A stretch of 64,000 nucleotides of DNA from Paenibacillus sp. UNC499MF (GTDB lineage: Bacteria > Bacillota > Bacilli > Paenibacillales > NBRC-103111): assembly GCF_900107975.1 (NCBI RefSeq), contig NZ_FNVF01000006.1, forward strand, positions 248,001 to 312,000, in the 5' to 3' direction. Position 1 is the stretch's first letter. Each line of letters starts with the position of its first letter. Below, piece after piece: positions 1-8,084 of this stretch. The notes below the pieces were generated by a model, which was not told where the DNA came from, searched no databases, and saw only the letters and a list, made by a program, of their open reading frames with translations. The translations under genes and the position numbers were made by a program.

Positions 1-15
1 TTTATTGTAAAATGA

Positions 16-88
16 GAAGGTGCAGTCCGGCAAGACCGGAAGCAGGGAGCGGGAGCAATTCTTATGAGGAAGTGAATGAGGCACCTTC
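16..88 (+). other. Possible structured leader upstream of the FMN reductase gene
   Basis: An 8-bp arm at 16-23 (GAAGGTGC) pairs with 81-88 (GCACCTTC), and a nested 5-bp hairpin lies at 26-30/36-40. The element sits about 60 bases before the start of the FMN reductase gene. It has no poly-T tail, so it is not an ordinary terminator. It could be a structured 5' leader or the tail of something that begins outside the window. I do not recognise a riboswitch family. Confidence 0.25.
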
Positions 89-147
89 CGCTCTAGTACG
101 GACGGACACAAACCTGCCGACAATCGATTGAAGGAGTGAACGCAGTC

Positions 148-696
148 ATGACAATCACAGTGATAGACGGGGGAACGCGTCCCGGCGGAAACACGGAGCT
201 GCTGACGGAGGAAGCCGTAAAAGGGTTGAACGTAGACCGGATTCAGCTTAACGAATATACGATCCGGCCGATCATAGACGGGCGACATGCGGAAGAAGGG
301 TTTCCCGAGATGAACGACGATTATAAGGAAGTGATCGACCGGGTGCTTGCCGCCGATGTTCTCATTTTTTCCACGCCGGTTTACTGGTACAGCATGTCCG
401 GAATCATGAAAAACTTCGTGGACCGCTGGTCGCAGATGATGAGGGACGGGGATTATCCGGATTTCAAGAAAACGATGGCCGGCAAAAAAGCCTTTGTCAT
501 CGCAGTAGGAGGCGATCTGCCGGAAATAAAGGGACTGCCGATGATTCAGCAGTTTCAATATATTTTCGACTTTATGGGTATTCGTTTCGAAGGCTATATT
601 CTCGGCAAAGGGAATAAACCCGGTGATGTCCTGGACGATGCCGAAGGAATGTTTGCGGCGGGGCAGCTGAGAAACAAGCTGGCGGCGCTGCAATGA
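148..696 (+). CDS. NAD(P)H-dependent FMN reductase / flavodoxin-fold oxidoreductase
   Basis: This is a cytosolic flavin-binding reductase of the NADPH-dependent FMN reductase (flavodoxin-like) family, about 182 residues, a normal length. The N-terminal strand followed by TRPGGNTELL forms the phosphate-binding loop for FMN. The segment STPVYWYSMSGIMKNFVDRW near residue 85 is the hallmark second flavin loop and dimer helix of this family. I chose ATG 148 because AAGGAG lies 11 bases upstream; an in-frame GTG at 136 overlaps that ribosome binding site and is less likely. The natural electron acceptor (quinone, azo dye, iron chelate) cannot be read from the sequence. The gene stands alone: the next gene is on the opposite strand. 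Confidence 0.8.
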   Translation: MTITVIDGGTRPGGNTELLTEEAVKGLNVDRIQLNEYTIRPIIDGRHAEEGFPEMNDDYKEVIDRVLAADVLIFSTPVYWYSMSGIMKNFVDRWSQMMRDGDYPDFKKTMAGKKAFVIAVGGDLPEIKGLPMIQQFQYIFDFMGIRFEGYILGKGNKPGDVLDDAEGMFAAGQLRNKLAALQ

Positions 697-776
697 GCAG
701 GGCCCGCCGTATGCCACAGGCGGGAGCATCGCGAGGAAGACGGCTTGAAGAACGATAAAGCCGAATACGCCTCATT

Positions 777-807
777 AGCCGGTCCGTTCTGTGCGAACAG
801 ACCGGCT
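777..807. terminator. Hairpin between convergent genes
   Basis: An 8-bp arm AGCCGGTC pairs with GACCGGCT, extended by GTTC/GAAC. It lies downstream of the FMN reductase gene. No T-run follows, so function as an intrinsic terminator is uncertain. Confidence 0.35.
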
Positions 808-922
808 ATTCGCGATCTTGGCGTTTGCTGCAAGCCGGAATCTGCGTGGGGCAAACGCCACAAAGCATGTCGGCTTATGTGACCGCCTCGCATCACACGT
901 ATGCAGCGCCGCAGCAAACGCC

Positions 923-961
923 GGAAAGCCGGTCTGCTCTATGCGAGCGAACCGGCTTTCC
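923..961. terminator. Hairpin downstream of the N-acetyltransferase gene
   Basis: An 11-bp perfect stem (GGAAAGCCGGT with ACCGGCTTTCC) lies just beyond the stop codon of the minus-strand arylamine N-acetyltransferase gene. It lacks a clean T-run on either strand. Terminator function is likely from position only. Confidence 0.4.
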
Positions 962-966
962 GTCTT

Positions 967-1719
967 TCAAACGAACAGGCCCAAACGGCCGTTCAGCGTT
1001 TTCTCCAGCTCCTCCGGAGCCAGCGGGCGCTTGCTTTTGACGTCTCCGGCCGTTTCGATCAGCTGGTCGCCCGAAATCGTTACGCGTCCCGCCGCCGTCG
1101 CTTTTGTCGCCAGCAGCTTCTGCGTAAAGTGAGACTCGGGCGAGGTCTGGTTGAACGAGCACGCTTCCGCAAAGCTTTCCAGCGAGCGGGGCGCCGTCGA
1201 GAAGCGGTACAGCGCGATCCACCCCTCATCTTCGTCGGCCCGCTGGAGATCGTACAAGCCGTCCGCATCCGTTACTTTCGCGGCCCGGTATACGCCGCTT
1301 ACATCCTCCACGGGCGTTCCGTCCAGCGGAACGGGGGAGCGGGCGGAGTCGCCGAAACCGACATCGACCAGGTACGATTGGTCAAGTTCCGCGAGAATGG
1401 TCGCATGACTTTCCGGCATCCCCCACGTTCCGTCCGGCTTGGCGACGGTAGCCGCAATGAGGCGCACCGTGAAACCAAGCTCTTTGAGGAGGGTGCTGAA
1501 AAGCCCGTTAAGTTCGTAGCAGAAGCCTCCGCGGCGGCGCCCGATCACCTTTTCGTAAAAGGAAGCGGTGTCCAGCGTGATCGGCACTTGACGGATTACG
1601 TCAAGATTTTCAAAAGGCACGTGAAGCATATGACGGCGCTGAAGCTCCTTCAGGGCAGCCAGATCCGGCGTGTCCGGACGGCTTGCGCCGATTCTTTTCA
1701 AATAAGCTTCGACATTCAT
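967..1719 (-). CDS. Arylamine N-acetyltransferase (NAT)
   Basis: The enzyme transfers acetyl from acetyl-CoA to arylamines, hydrazines or N-hydroxyarylamines through a cysteine intermediate in the cytosol. The family's catalytic triad is visible: Cys in RRGGFCYELN near residue 67, His in PESHATIL near 105, and Asp in VDVGFGD near 120. The N-terminus MNVEAYLKRIG and the segment PFENLDV are also typical. Length is 250 residues, normal for bacterial NAT. ATG 1719 has GGGAGG eight bases upstream; a GTG three codons earlier would touch the ribosome binding site. It is a single gene, divergent from ileS. Related enzymes act in xenobiotic detoxification or as amide synthases; nothing nearby suggests a biosynthetic role. 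Confidence 0.9.
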   Translation of the reverse strand: MNVEAYLKRIGASRPDTPDLAALKELQRRHMLHVPFENLDVIRQVPITLDTASFYEKVIGRRRGGFCYELNGLFSTLLKELGFTVRLIAATVAKPDGTWGMPESHATILAELDQSYLVDVGFGDSARSPVPLDGTPVEDVSGVYRAAKVTDADGLYDLQRADEDEGWIALYRFSTAPRSLESFAEACSFNQTSPESHFTQKLLATKATAAGRVTISGDQLIETAGDVKSKRPLAPEELEKTLNGRLGLFV

Positions 1720-1867
1720 GCGGAGCACCTCCCTATATTAGAAAGCCGATTCATTTTTCTATTCCAGACTACCTCCATATGTAAAGTCATACAAGTGCCG
1801 ATTGGAAAAAATAGACGAAAACAAGAGGCCGTGAATTCGACGCCCGGCACGGAAAGAGAAATGCAGG

Positions 1868-1896
1868 TTGACATTTTGCCGGAAATGCTGTAAAAA
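1868..1896 (+). promoter_or_regulatory. SigA-type promoter of the ileS T-box transcript
   Basis: TTGACA at 1868-1873, a 17-base spacer, and TAAAAA at 1891-1896. It lies just upstream of the T-box leader. Confidence 0.6.
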
Positions 1897-1904
1897 TGGA
1901 ATAT

Positions 1905-2197
1905 CTGAAATAAGAAACCGAGAAATTCATTGACGAGAACGAGTACGCTGATCCCTTGTTCCCCAGAGAGTTGGCCGCGCGCTGAAAGCCAATGTACAAG
2001 AATGAGCAGAAAATCCTCTCCGAGAAGGAAAGCTGAAGCAGGCAAGTAAGCTGACCCGGGATCCCGCCGTTACAAGGGACGCGTATGATCGTACGCAGAT
2101 GAGGTGCCGCAGAGCTTGCACGACAAGGCTTTGGCGGAACAAGGGTGGTAACGCGAGAACCAATCTCGTCCCTTAGGGGGCGGGATTTTTTTGTTGT
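1905..2197 (+). ncRNA. T-box leader (isoleucine) controlling ileS
   Basis: A tRNA-sensing antitermination leader. The stem I features GACGAGAACGAGTA (from 1932) and AGAGAG (1965-1970) are present. The likely specifier is ATC at 2013-2015, an isoleucine codon that fits the downstream gene. The T-box sequence AAGGGTGGTAACGCG is at 2141-2155. A terminator hairpin follows (2162-2190) with a run of T. Uncharged tRNA-Ile pairing with the specifier and the T-box bulge would favour the antiterminator and allow ileS transcription. The specifier assignment is by position and codon match and was not folded. Confidence 0.93.
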
Positions 2198-2228
2198 CTT
2201 CAGAATGAAGCCGGAAAGGATGACGGAC

Positions 2229-5200
2229 ATGAACAAGGTCGATGTCAAAGAAAAAGCGAGAACACGCGAGCTGCGCGTACTTAACCAGTGGAGGGCTGAC
2301 GATACGTTCCGCCGTTCGATCGAGAACCGGGAAGGAAAGCCGAACTTCGTCTTCTATGAAGGGCCGCCTACGGCGAACGGCAAGCCGCATATCGGGCATG
2401 TGCTCGGCCGGGTCATCAAAGATTTTATCGGGCGCTACAAAACGATGTCGGGCTACCGTGTCGTCCGCAAGGCGGGCTGGGATACGCACGGGCTTCCGGT
2501 TGAGCTGGGCGTAGAGAAGCAGCTCGGCATTTCGGGCAAGCAGGAGATCGAGGAATACGGCGTGGCCAAGTTTGTGGAAACGTGCAAGAACAGCGTGTTC
2601 GAATATGAAAAGCAGTGGCGCGAGCTCACCGAGGCCATCGCTTATTGGACCGATATGGAGCATCCGTATGTGACGCTGACGAACGATTACATCGAGAGCG
2701 TCTGGCATATCCTGTCAACCATTCACAAGAAAGGGCTTCTGTACAAGGGCCACCGTGTCAGCCCGTACTGCCCGGATTGCCAGACGACGCTTAGCTCGCA
2801 CGAAGTGGCGCAGGGCTACGAGGATGTGAAAGACCTGAGTGCCACGGTCAAGTTCAAGAGCAAAGCGGCGGACGAGTATTTCCTCGCATGGACGACGACT
2901 CCCTGGACGCTTCCGGCCAACGTGGCGCTGGCGGTAAACAAGGACCTCGATTATGTCAAAGTGAAGCATAACGGGGAAGTGTACGTGACGGCGCAAAATC
3001 TCGCCGAAAAAGTTTTCGGAGGCGAAGCGGAAATCCTTTCCGTCCATAAAGGGGCCGAGTTCGTCGGAACCCCTTATGAGCCGCCATTCGGTTATTTGCA
3101 CCTGAACAAAGGCCATCTGGTCGTAGATGCGGACTATGTCAGCGATGCGAGCGGAACCGGGATTGTGCATATCGCACCGGCTCACGGGGAAGACGACTAC
3201 CGCACCACACGCCAGCATGGGATCGATTTCGTCCATGTCGTGAAGCAGGACGGCACCTACGCTTCCCAAATTACCGATTTCGCGGGCCGTTTTGTGAAAG
3301 ACTGCGACGTGGATATCGTGAAAAAGCTGTCGGAACGCGGTCTTCTTTTCGCCAAAGAACGTTACGAGCACAGCTATCCGTTCTGCTGGCGCTGCAAATC
3401 GCCGCTGCTCTATTACGCCATGGAAAGCTGGTTTATCCGGACGACGGCGGTCAAGGATCAGCTTATCGCGAACAACAACGAAGTGAATTGGTATCCGGGC
3501 CATCTACGCGAAGGCCGCTTCGGAAAATTTCTGGAAGAGCTGGTGGATTGGAATATCAGCCGCAACCGTTACTGGGGAACTCCCCTTAACGTATGGGTAT
3601 GCGGGGATTGCGGAGAGGAATTTGCTCCGGGAAGCCACCGCGAACTTCGAGAGCGTGCCGTCGATCCCGTGGATGAGAGTCTGGAGCTTCACAAGCCGTA
3701 CGTAGATGACGTCAAGCTCCGCTGTTCGTGCGGCGGGGTGATGGAGAGAACGCCGGAAGTGATCGACGTCTGGTTCGACAGCGGCTCGATGCCGTTCGCC
3801 CAGTATCATCATCCGTTCGGAGACGAGAAAACGTTCGGCGAGCAGTATCCCGCGGATATGATCTGCGAAGGCATCGACCAGACGCGCGGATGGTTTTTCA
3901 GCCTGCTGGCGGTTTCGACGCTGTATAACGGCCGGGCGCCGTACAAGGCGGTCATTTCAACGGGCCACGTGCTGGATGAGAACGGGCTGAAAATGTCCAA
4001 GAGCAAAGGCAATGTCCTCGACCCGTGGAACATCATCGAAGAATTCGGAACGGACGCGTTCCGCTGGGCGCTTCTGTCGGACAGTGCGCCGTGGAACAGC
4101 AAACGTTTCTCCAAGCAAATCGTGGCGGAAGCGAAATCGAAGATCGTCGATACGATTCATAACACGCATGCGTTCTTTGCCCTGTATGCCGATATCGACG
4201 GATTTAATCCGGACTCGTTCGAACGGAAGCCGAAACGCAACGAGCTGGACCGCTGGATTTTGTCGCGGCTGAACAGCACGCTCGCAACTGTCGTCAAAGG
4301 ACTGGATGCGAACGACTTCCTTAACCCGGCCAAGCAGATCGAAGTGTTCGTGGATGAGCTGAGCAACTGGTATATCCGGCGTTCGCGCGACCGTTTCTGG
4401 GGAAGCGGGATGTCCGAAGACAAGGTCGAAGCGTACCAGACCCTGCACGAGGTGCTGCTTACTTTGGCGCGGATGATCGCCCCTTACGCTCCGCTGATCG
4501 CCGAAGACGTTTACGGCAATCTTGGCGGCAAAGGAAGCGTGCATCTGGCCGACTATCCGAAAGCGGACGAAGCCGCCATTGACACCGGGCTTGAAAACGA
4601 GATGGAGACGGCGCGGCAAATTGTCGAGCTGGCCCGCAGCGTCCGCAACGAAACGGCGATCAAGACCCGCCAGCCGTTGTCGGAACTCCTTATTTCGCTT
4701 GACCGCGAGTTCGCTTTGGAGCGATTTGAAGCGATCATTCAGGAAGAAATCAACGTGAAGCAGGTCCGTCTTGAACGAAGCGACGCCGGATTCGTCCAGT
4801 TTGCTTTGAAGCTGAACCTGAAAGCGGCCGGCAAAAAATACGGCAAACTGGTCGGTCCCCTGCAAGGTTATTTGAAAAATCTCGCTCCTGAAGCAGCTGC
4901 CGCAGCGGTCGGCCAAGGCGCCTTGGATACGGAAGTGCAAGGGGAAAGCGTGCACCTGACACTGGATGAGCTGCTCGTCGAAAAAACGGCGAAGCCCGGA
5001 TTCGCTTCCGCATCCGGTTACGGCATTACCGTCGCCCTCAATACGGAAGTGACGGAAGCGCTCAAGCAGGAAGGGGCCGTACGCGAGGTCGTACGCGCCG
5101 TTCAGGATTACCGCAAAAAGCTGGACCTGCCGATCGACCGCCGCATCACCCTTGTGTTGGATGCGGATCCGCAGCTTAAAGAGGCTTTGCAGCTGTACGA

Positions 5201-5309
5201 ACAGGTCCTTCGCGATAACGTGCTGGTCAGCACGATCCGTTACGAGACCGCGGAAGGCATGGAGCAAGTCGCCCTCGGCGAGTCCACGCTCCGGCTGCGA
5301 GTGGAATAA
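2229..5309 (+). CDS. ileS: Isoleucyl-tRNA synthetase, type 2 (IleS2-like)
   Basis: Class I aminoacyl-tRNA synthetase that charges tRNA-Ile, 1026 residues. The HIGH motif is at residues 54-57 (KPHIGHVLGR) and KMSKS at 588-592. The editing domain and anticodon-binding domain follow the usual order. The N-terminal sequence (FYEGPPTANGKPHIGH, WDTHGLPVELGVEKQLGISG) resembles the eukaryote-like IleS2 class found in some Bacillaceae, which in known cases is intrinsically mupirocin-resistant; assignment to that class is from recall. ATG 2229 is chosen because AAAGGA lies eight bases upstream; ATG 2220 overlaps it. Expression is under the T-box leader directly upstream, and a strong terminator follows at 5434. 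Confidence 0.95.
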   Translation: MNKVDVKEKARTRELRVLNQWRADDTFRRSIENREGKPNFVFYEGPPTANGKPHIGHVLGRVIKDFIGRYKTMSGYRVVRKAGWDTHGLPVELGVEKQLGISGKQEIEEYGVAKFVETCKNSVFEYEKQWRELTEAIAYWTDMEHPYVTLTNDYIESVWHILSTIHKKGLLYKGHRVSPYCPDCQTTLSSHEVAQGYEDVKDLSATVKFKSKAADEYFLAWTTTPWTLPANVALAVNKDLDYVKVKHNGEVYVTAQNLAEKVFGGEAEILSVHKGAEFVGTPYEPPFGYLHLNKGHLVVDADYVSDASGTGIVHIAPAHGEDDYRTTRQHGIDFVHVVKQDGTYASQITDFAGRFVKDCDVDIVKKLSERGLLFAKERYEHSYPFCWRCKSPLLYYAMESWFIRTTAVKDQLIANNNEVNWYPGHLREGRFGKFLEELVDWNISRNRYWGTPLNVWVCGDCGEEFAPGSHRELRERAVDPVDESLELHKPYVDDVKLRCSCGGVMERTPEVIDVWFDSGSMPFAQYHHPFGDEKTFGEQYPADMICEGIDQTRGWFFSLLAVSTLYNGRAPYKAVISTGHVLDENGLKMSKSKGNVLDPWNIIEEFGTDAFRWALLSDSAPWNSKRFSKQIVAEAKSKIVDTIHNTHAFFALYADIDGFNPDSFERKPKRNELDRWILSRLNSTLATVVKGLDANDFLNPAKQIEVFVDELSNWYIRRSRDRFWGSGMSEDKVEAYQTLHEVLLTLARMIAPYAPLIAEDVYGNLGGKGSVHLADYPKADEAAIDTGLENEMETARQIVELARSVRNETAIKTRQPLSELLISLDREFALERFEAIIQEEINVKQVRLERSDAGFVQFALKLNLKAAGKKYGKLVGPLQGYLKNLAPEAAAAAVGQGALDTEVQGESVHLTLDELLVEKTAKPGFASASGYGITVALNTEVTEALKQEGAVREVVRAVQDYRKKLDLPIDRRITLVLDADPQLKEALQLYEQVLRDNVLVSTIRYETAEGMEQVALGESTLRLRVE

Positions 5310-5433
5310 TGCGGCATATGGGCCGCCAGAACAGCGCAGGTCTGAGCAGACTATGAGCCTGCCGGAGGATCTTGCGCAGAGCGGCGATTAAGCCCAAGCT
5401 TTAAGTGCATCGCCCCGTATTTGTTAGTGGCAT

Positions 5434-5464
5434 AAACTCACGGCTATTGCCGTGAGTTTTTTTA
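5434..5464 (+). terminator. Rho-independent terminator after ileS
   Basis: Perfect 11-bp stem (5434-5444 with 5449-5459), TATT loop, then a T-run. It is the main recognisable structure in the first part of the 5310-5752 gap. The later part of that gap holds the promoter of the next operon. Confidence 0.9.
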
Positions 5465-5634
5465 TATTTTTCACGGAACCGACGGAATCCCGCGGCCGGG
5501 TGCATGTATCGTGGGCAAAACTGATCGGCCCTGACCGTTAAGGGCAGCGTGATCAGCGGCAACGTCATCCAGAGGAACACGGTGCCCGTTTTTTCCGGTA
5601 TTGAGCCCGAATGAAGCGAAGCTGCTCCGTCGTT

Positions 5635-5678
5635 GTTAACATTTTTGAAACAAAATGTGCGCCGTTTTGAAATATAAT
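5635..5678 (+). promoter_or_regulatory. Promoter/operator of the two-component operon, shared element with 8006-8047
   Basis: GTTAACATTTTTGAAAC begins at 5635, and a TATAAT -10 box lies at 5673-5678 with no good -35 at the standard distance. CATTTT and AAAATG form an inverted repeat around TGAAAC. A very similar block, GTTTACATTTTCGAAAT, sits at almost the same distance (36 against 38 bases) from a TACAAT box before the lipoprotein gene. This suggests that one activator, probably the adjacent response regulator, acts at both. Confidence 0.5.
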
Positions 5679-5752
5679 GAAGGTTACATATGGTTAGATA
5701 AGAAACAAAAGCGAATTTCTCACACCGGATACGTCCGGGCAAAGGAGCTTTC

Positions 5753-6490
5753 ATGAATAAAATTTTAATTGTCGATGACGAAAGACAGATCGTCGATATT
5801 CTCTCTTACGCGTGCAAAAGGGAAGGGTTTGCCGTTGAGACGGCGTCCTCCGGCGGGGAGGCTTTGCGGAAAATAGAAAAGACGAAACCGCAGCTTCTCA
5901 TTTTGGATGTGATGCTCCCGGATATGAACGGCTTCGAGGTGTGCCGGAAAATCGGAGACCCCGATTCGCTTGGCATCATTCTCCTGACGGCGAAGAACGA
6001 CATTCTGGACAAGCTGGTCGGGCTTGAACTGGGAGCAGACGATTATATAACGAAGCCGTTCGACATCCGCGAGCTGATTGCCCGCGTTCATTCCCTGCTC
6101 AGAAGAATGAGGAAAAAGAGCGAAGAAACGGAGACTACCGACAAGCTGTCTTACGGCAAGCTTGCTTTAAGCCGGGTCCAACGGAAGGTAAGCCTGAATG
6201 GGGAACTCCTCGTTTTTACGCCGAAGGAATTCGACCTGCTGGCCCTGCTGCTCCGCCATCTCGACCGGGTGTATACCCGTGAAGAGCTGCTGGAATCGGT
6301 TTGGGGATTCGATTTCGCCGGCGGAACCCGTACGGTCGATATCCACCTGCAGCGGCTGCGCAAGAAGCTGGGGCCCGTCTATCAGCAGATGCTGGTCACG
6401 ATTCACGGAGTGGGGTACAAAGCGTCGCTGGATACCATCGAAGAAGAGCTGGCGGCTGACCATGCAGACAATCTTGAAGATGTCCGTTAA
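5753..6490 (+). CDS. OmpR-family response regulator
   Basis: DNA-binding response regulator of a two-component system, 245 residues. The receiver domain (residues 1-115) has the acidic pocket DD at 8-9, phospho-acceptor Asp52 in LILDVMLPD, Thr in LLTAKND and Lys in DYITKPF. The C-terminal winged helix (about 130-228) has the typical FTPKEFDLLALLL and RTVDIHLQRLRKKLG segments. ATG 5753 follows AAAGGAG at a good distance. The kinase gene starts inside its 3' end, so the two are translationally coupled. The target is likely the lipoprotein/beta-lactamase operon and its own promoter, judging from the shared upstream element. The inducing signal is unknown; a cell-wall stress role is inferred from neighbours. 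Confidence 0.92.
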   Translation: MNKILIVDDERQIVDILSYACKREGFAVETASSGGEALRKIEKTKPQLLILDVMLPDMNGFEVCRKIGDPDSLGIILLTAKNDILDKLVGLELGADDYITKPFDIRELIARVHSLLRRMRKKSEETETTDKLSYGKLALSRVQRKVSLNGELLVFTPKEFDLLALLLRHLDRVYTREELLESVWGFDFAGGTRTVDIHLQRLRKKLGPVYQQMLVTIHGVGYKASLDTIEEELAADHADNLEDVR

Positions 6491-8003
6491 GCGGAAATCG
6501 CAGCTGTTCCTCGGTCTGCACCTTCTGCTCACTATCGCGATTCTCGGTTTCGCCGTTCTGCACGGAATCCGCAGGGAGCAGCAGAAGCAGGTGGAGGACT
6601 ATCTGGAGCAGCAGACGAAGACGGCCAATGTATTTATCCGTCAGGCGCTGCTTGATCCGGCGGACAGGCCGGAAGAAGAGGGAGCGGCCGCGCTCGGGAA
6701 CGGTCTCGCCAGGCAGCTTGGTCTCATGAGCGGCATGCATACGATGCTGTTCGATATGGACGCGGAGAAGACCGGGGATTCCATGCCGTCGTCGGATTCT
6801 CTCGACGTGAAGGATCTGCTCCCCTATGCGATCCAAGGAAAAACCGCTTACGAGATCAACGGGAGCAGGCTCGTCTATTTGGCTCCTTTGTCGGACGGGG
6901 TGACACAGATCGGAGCCGTCGGCTTCCAATATTCGCTGGAGATGAACCAGTCCTTCAACGCTTCTATCCGGCGCCTGTTTCTCCTTATCGGGGTTTTGAT
7001 TCTCAGTGTAAGTTTCGCCGCCGGGACGATTTATTACAACCGGCTGTCCGGCGGGATTCTGAAATTGCGGCGCTCGACCCAGGAAATCCGCGAAGGACGA
7101 TACGACGGCGCGGAACGGCTCCAAACCGGTGACGAGCTCGGCGAGCTGAGCGAAAACATTTATCAGATGGGCCGGGAGATCCGGAACAGCTTCGAAACCC
7201 TGAAAAATAAACAGTCAGAGCTGGAAAAAACCGTTGACAGGCTTACCCGGCTGGAAAAGCAGCAGAAGGAATTTATCGGGGCGATTTCACACGAATTCAA
7301 AACCCCGCTGACGGTCATCCGGGCTTATCTTGATCTCCTTGACCTTTATAAGGATGATGAGGAACTGGCCGTGCAGGCCAAAACGAGTCTTGCAAAAGAG
7401 ACGGCACGGCTTCAGGAGATGGTGGACACCATACTCCGGCTGGCTGCGCTGGATTTGTACGAGTTTCAGGAGCATGCGGGGATCGTCGGACTTCGAACGT
7501 TTCTGGAGGAGCTGACGAGCCGCATGCACGGAAAAGCCCGGAAATTCGGCCTGCATATCCGCACGGATATTCCCGACGTCTATGTCCGGGGGGACCGGGA
7601 GCATTTGACGATCATTTTCGTTAATCTGCTCGACAACGCGATTAAATTCAACCATCCCGGAGGCGAAATCCGGTTAACCGGCTCCCTGGACGACGGAAGG
7701 GTGAAAATCCGCGTAAGCGATACCGGCATCGGTATTCCAGAAGAGCGGCAATCGGCGATTTTCGAGCCTTTTTCGAGCGCGCATAAGGCTTTGTACCGCG
7801 AACTGGGAGGGACGGGGCTCGGCCTCGCTCTCGTCAGACAGCTGCTGGACAAGCAGGGCGGAACGATCGAGCTGCTCTCCGGCTGCCCGGGAGCCGTTTT
7901 CGAAGTTACTCTGGAGGCGGCCGCACCTGCCGAGGCGACAGATGCAGCAGCCGCAGCAGGTGAAGCGGATGCCGGCAAGTCCGATAGAGCGGGCGGTGTG
8001 TAA
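6462..8003 (+). CDS. Membrane sensor histidine kinase
   Basis: Partner kinase of the upstream regulator, about 513 residues. Domain order: a first transmembrane helix (about 14-35), an extracytoplasmic region of about 140 residues, a second transmembrane helix (FLLIGVLILSVSFAAGTIYY, near 175-195), HAMP linker, dimerisation domain with phospho-acceptor His277 in AISHEFKTPL, and an ATPase domain with NLLDNAIKFN, DTGIGIPEE and GGTGLGLAL. The C-terminal tail is Ala-rich. ATG 6462 overlaps the regulator by 29 bases; ATG 6480 is an alternative, and neither has a strong ribosome binding site, so coupling is expected. The extracytoplasmic sensor region does not match a domain I can name. Confidence 0.9.
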   Translation: MQTILKMSVKRKSQLFLGLHLLLTIAILGFAVLHGIRREQQKQVEDYLEQQTKTANVFIRQALLDPADRPEEEGAAALGNGLARQLGLMSGMHTMLFDMDAEKTGDSMPSSDSLDVKDLLPYAIQGKTAYEINGSRLVYLAPLSDGVTQIGAVGFQYSLEMNQSFNASIRRLFLLIGVLILSVSFAAGTIYYNRLSGGILKLRRSTQEIREGRYDGAERLQTGDELGELSENIYQMGREIRNSFETLKNKQSELEKTVDRLTRLEKQQKEFIGAISHEFKTPLTVIRAYLDLLDLYKDDEELAVQAKTSLAKETARLQEMVDTILRLAALDLYEFQEHAGIVGLRTFLEELTSRMHGKARKFGLHIRTDIPDVYVRGDREHLTIIFVNLLDNAIKFNHPGGEIRLTGSLDDGRVKIRVSDTGIGIPEERQSAIFEPFSSAHKALYRELGGTGLGLALVRQLLDKQGGTIELLSGCPGAVFEVTLEAAAPAEATDAAAAAGEADAGKSDRAGGV

Positions 8004-8047
8004 ATGTTTACATTTTCGAAATATACGGCGCTTATTTTCGATACAAT
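8001..8047 (+). promoter_or_regulatory. Second copy of the two-component promoter element
   Basis: The palindrome AAATGTTTACATTT (8002-8015) leads into TTCGAAAT, and a TACAAT -10 box follows at 8042-8047. The core GTTTACATTTTCGAAA matches the block upstream of the response regulator gene. It begins directly behind the kinase stop codon and would drive the lipoprotein and class D beta-lactamase genes. Confidence 0.5.
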
Positions 8048-8084
8048 CACCCGTTATGCTTGTGCCTGAGGAGAGAGGTTAACG

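Noticed and set aside
901-1893. Long plus-strand open frame of 330 codons
   Set aside because: It lies antisense to the arylamine N-acetyltransferase, whose catalytic motifs are clear. The frame is a by-product of GC-rich codon bias, lacks a ribosome binding site and resembles no family.
6198-6461. Upstream extension of the sensor kinase frame
   Set aside because: The first 88 codons are out of frame inside the response regulator gene. The kinase begins at 6462 or 6480, at its first membrane helix.
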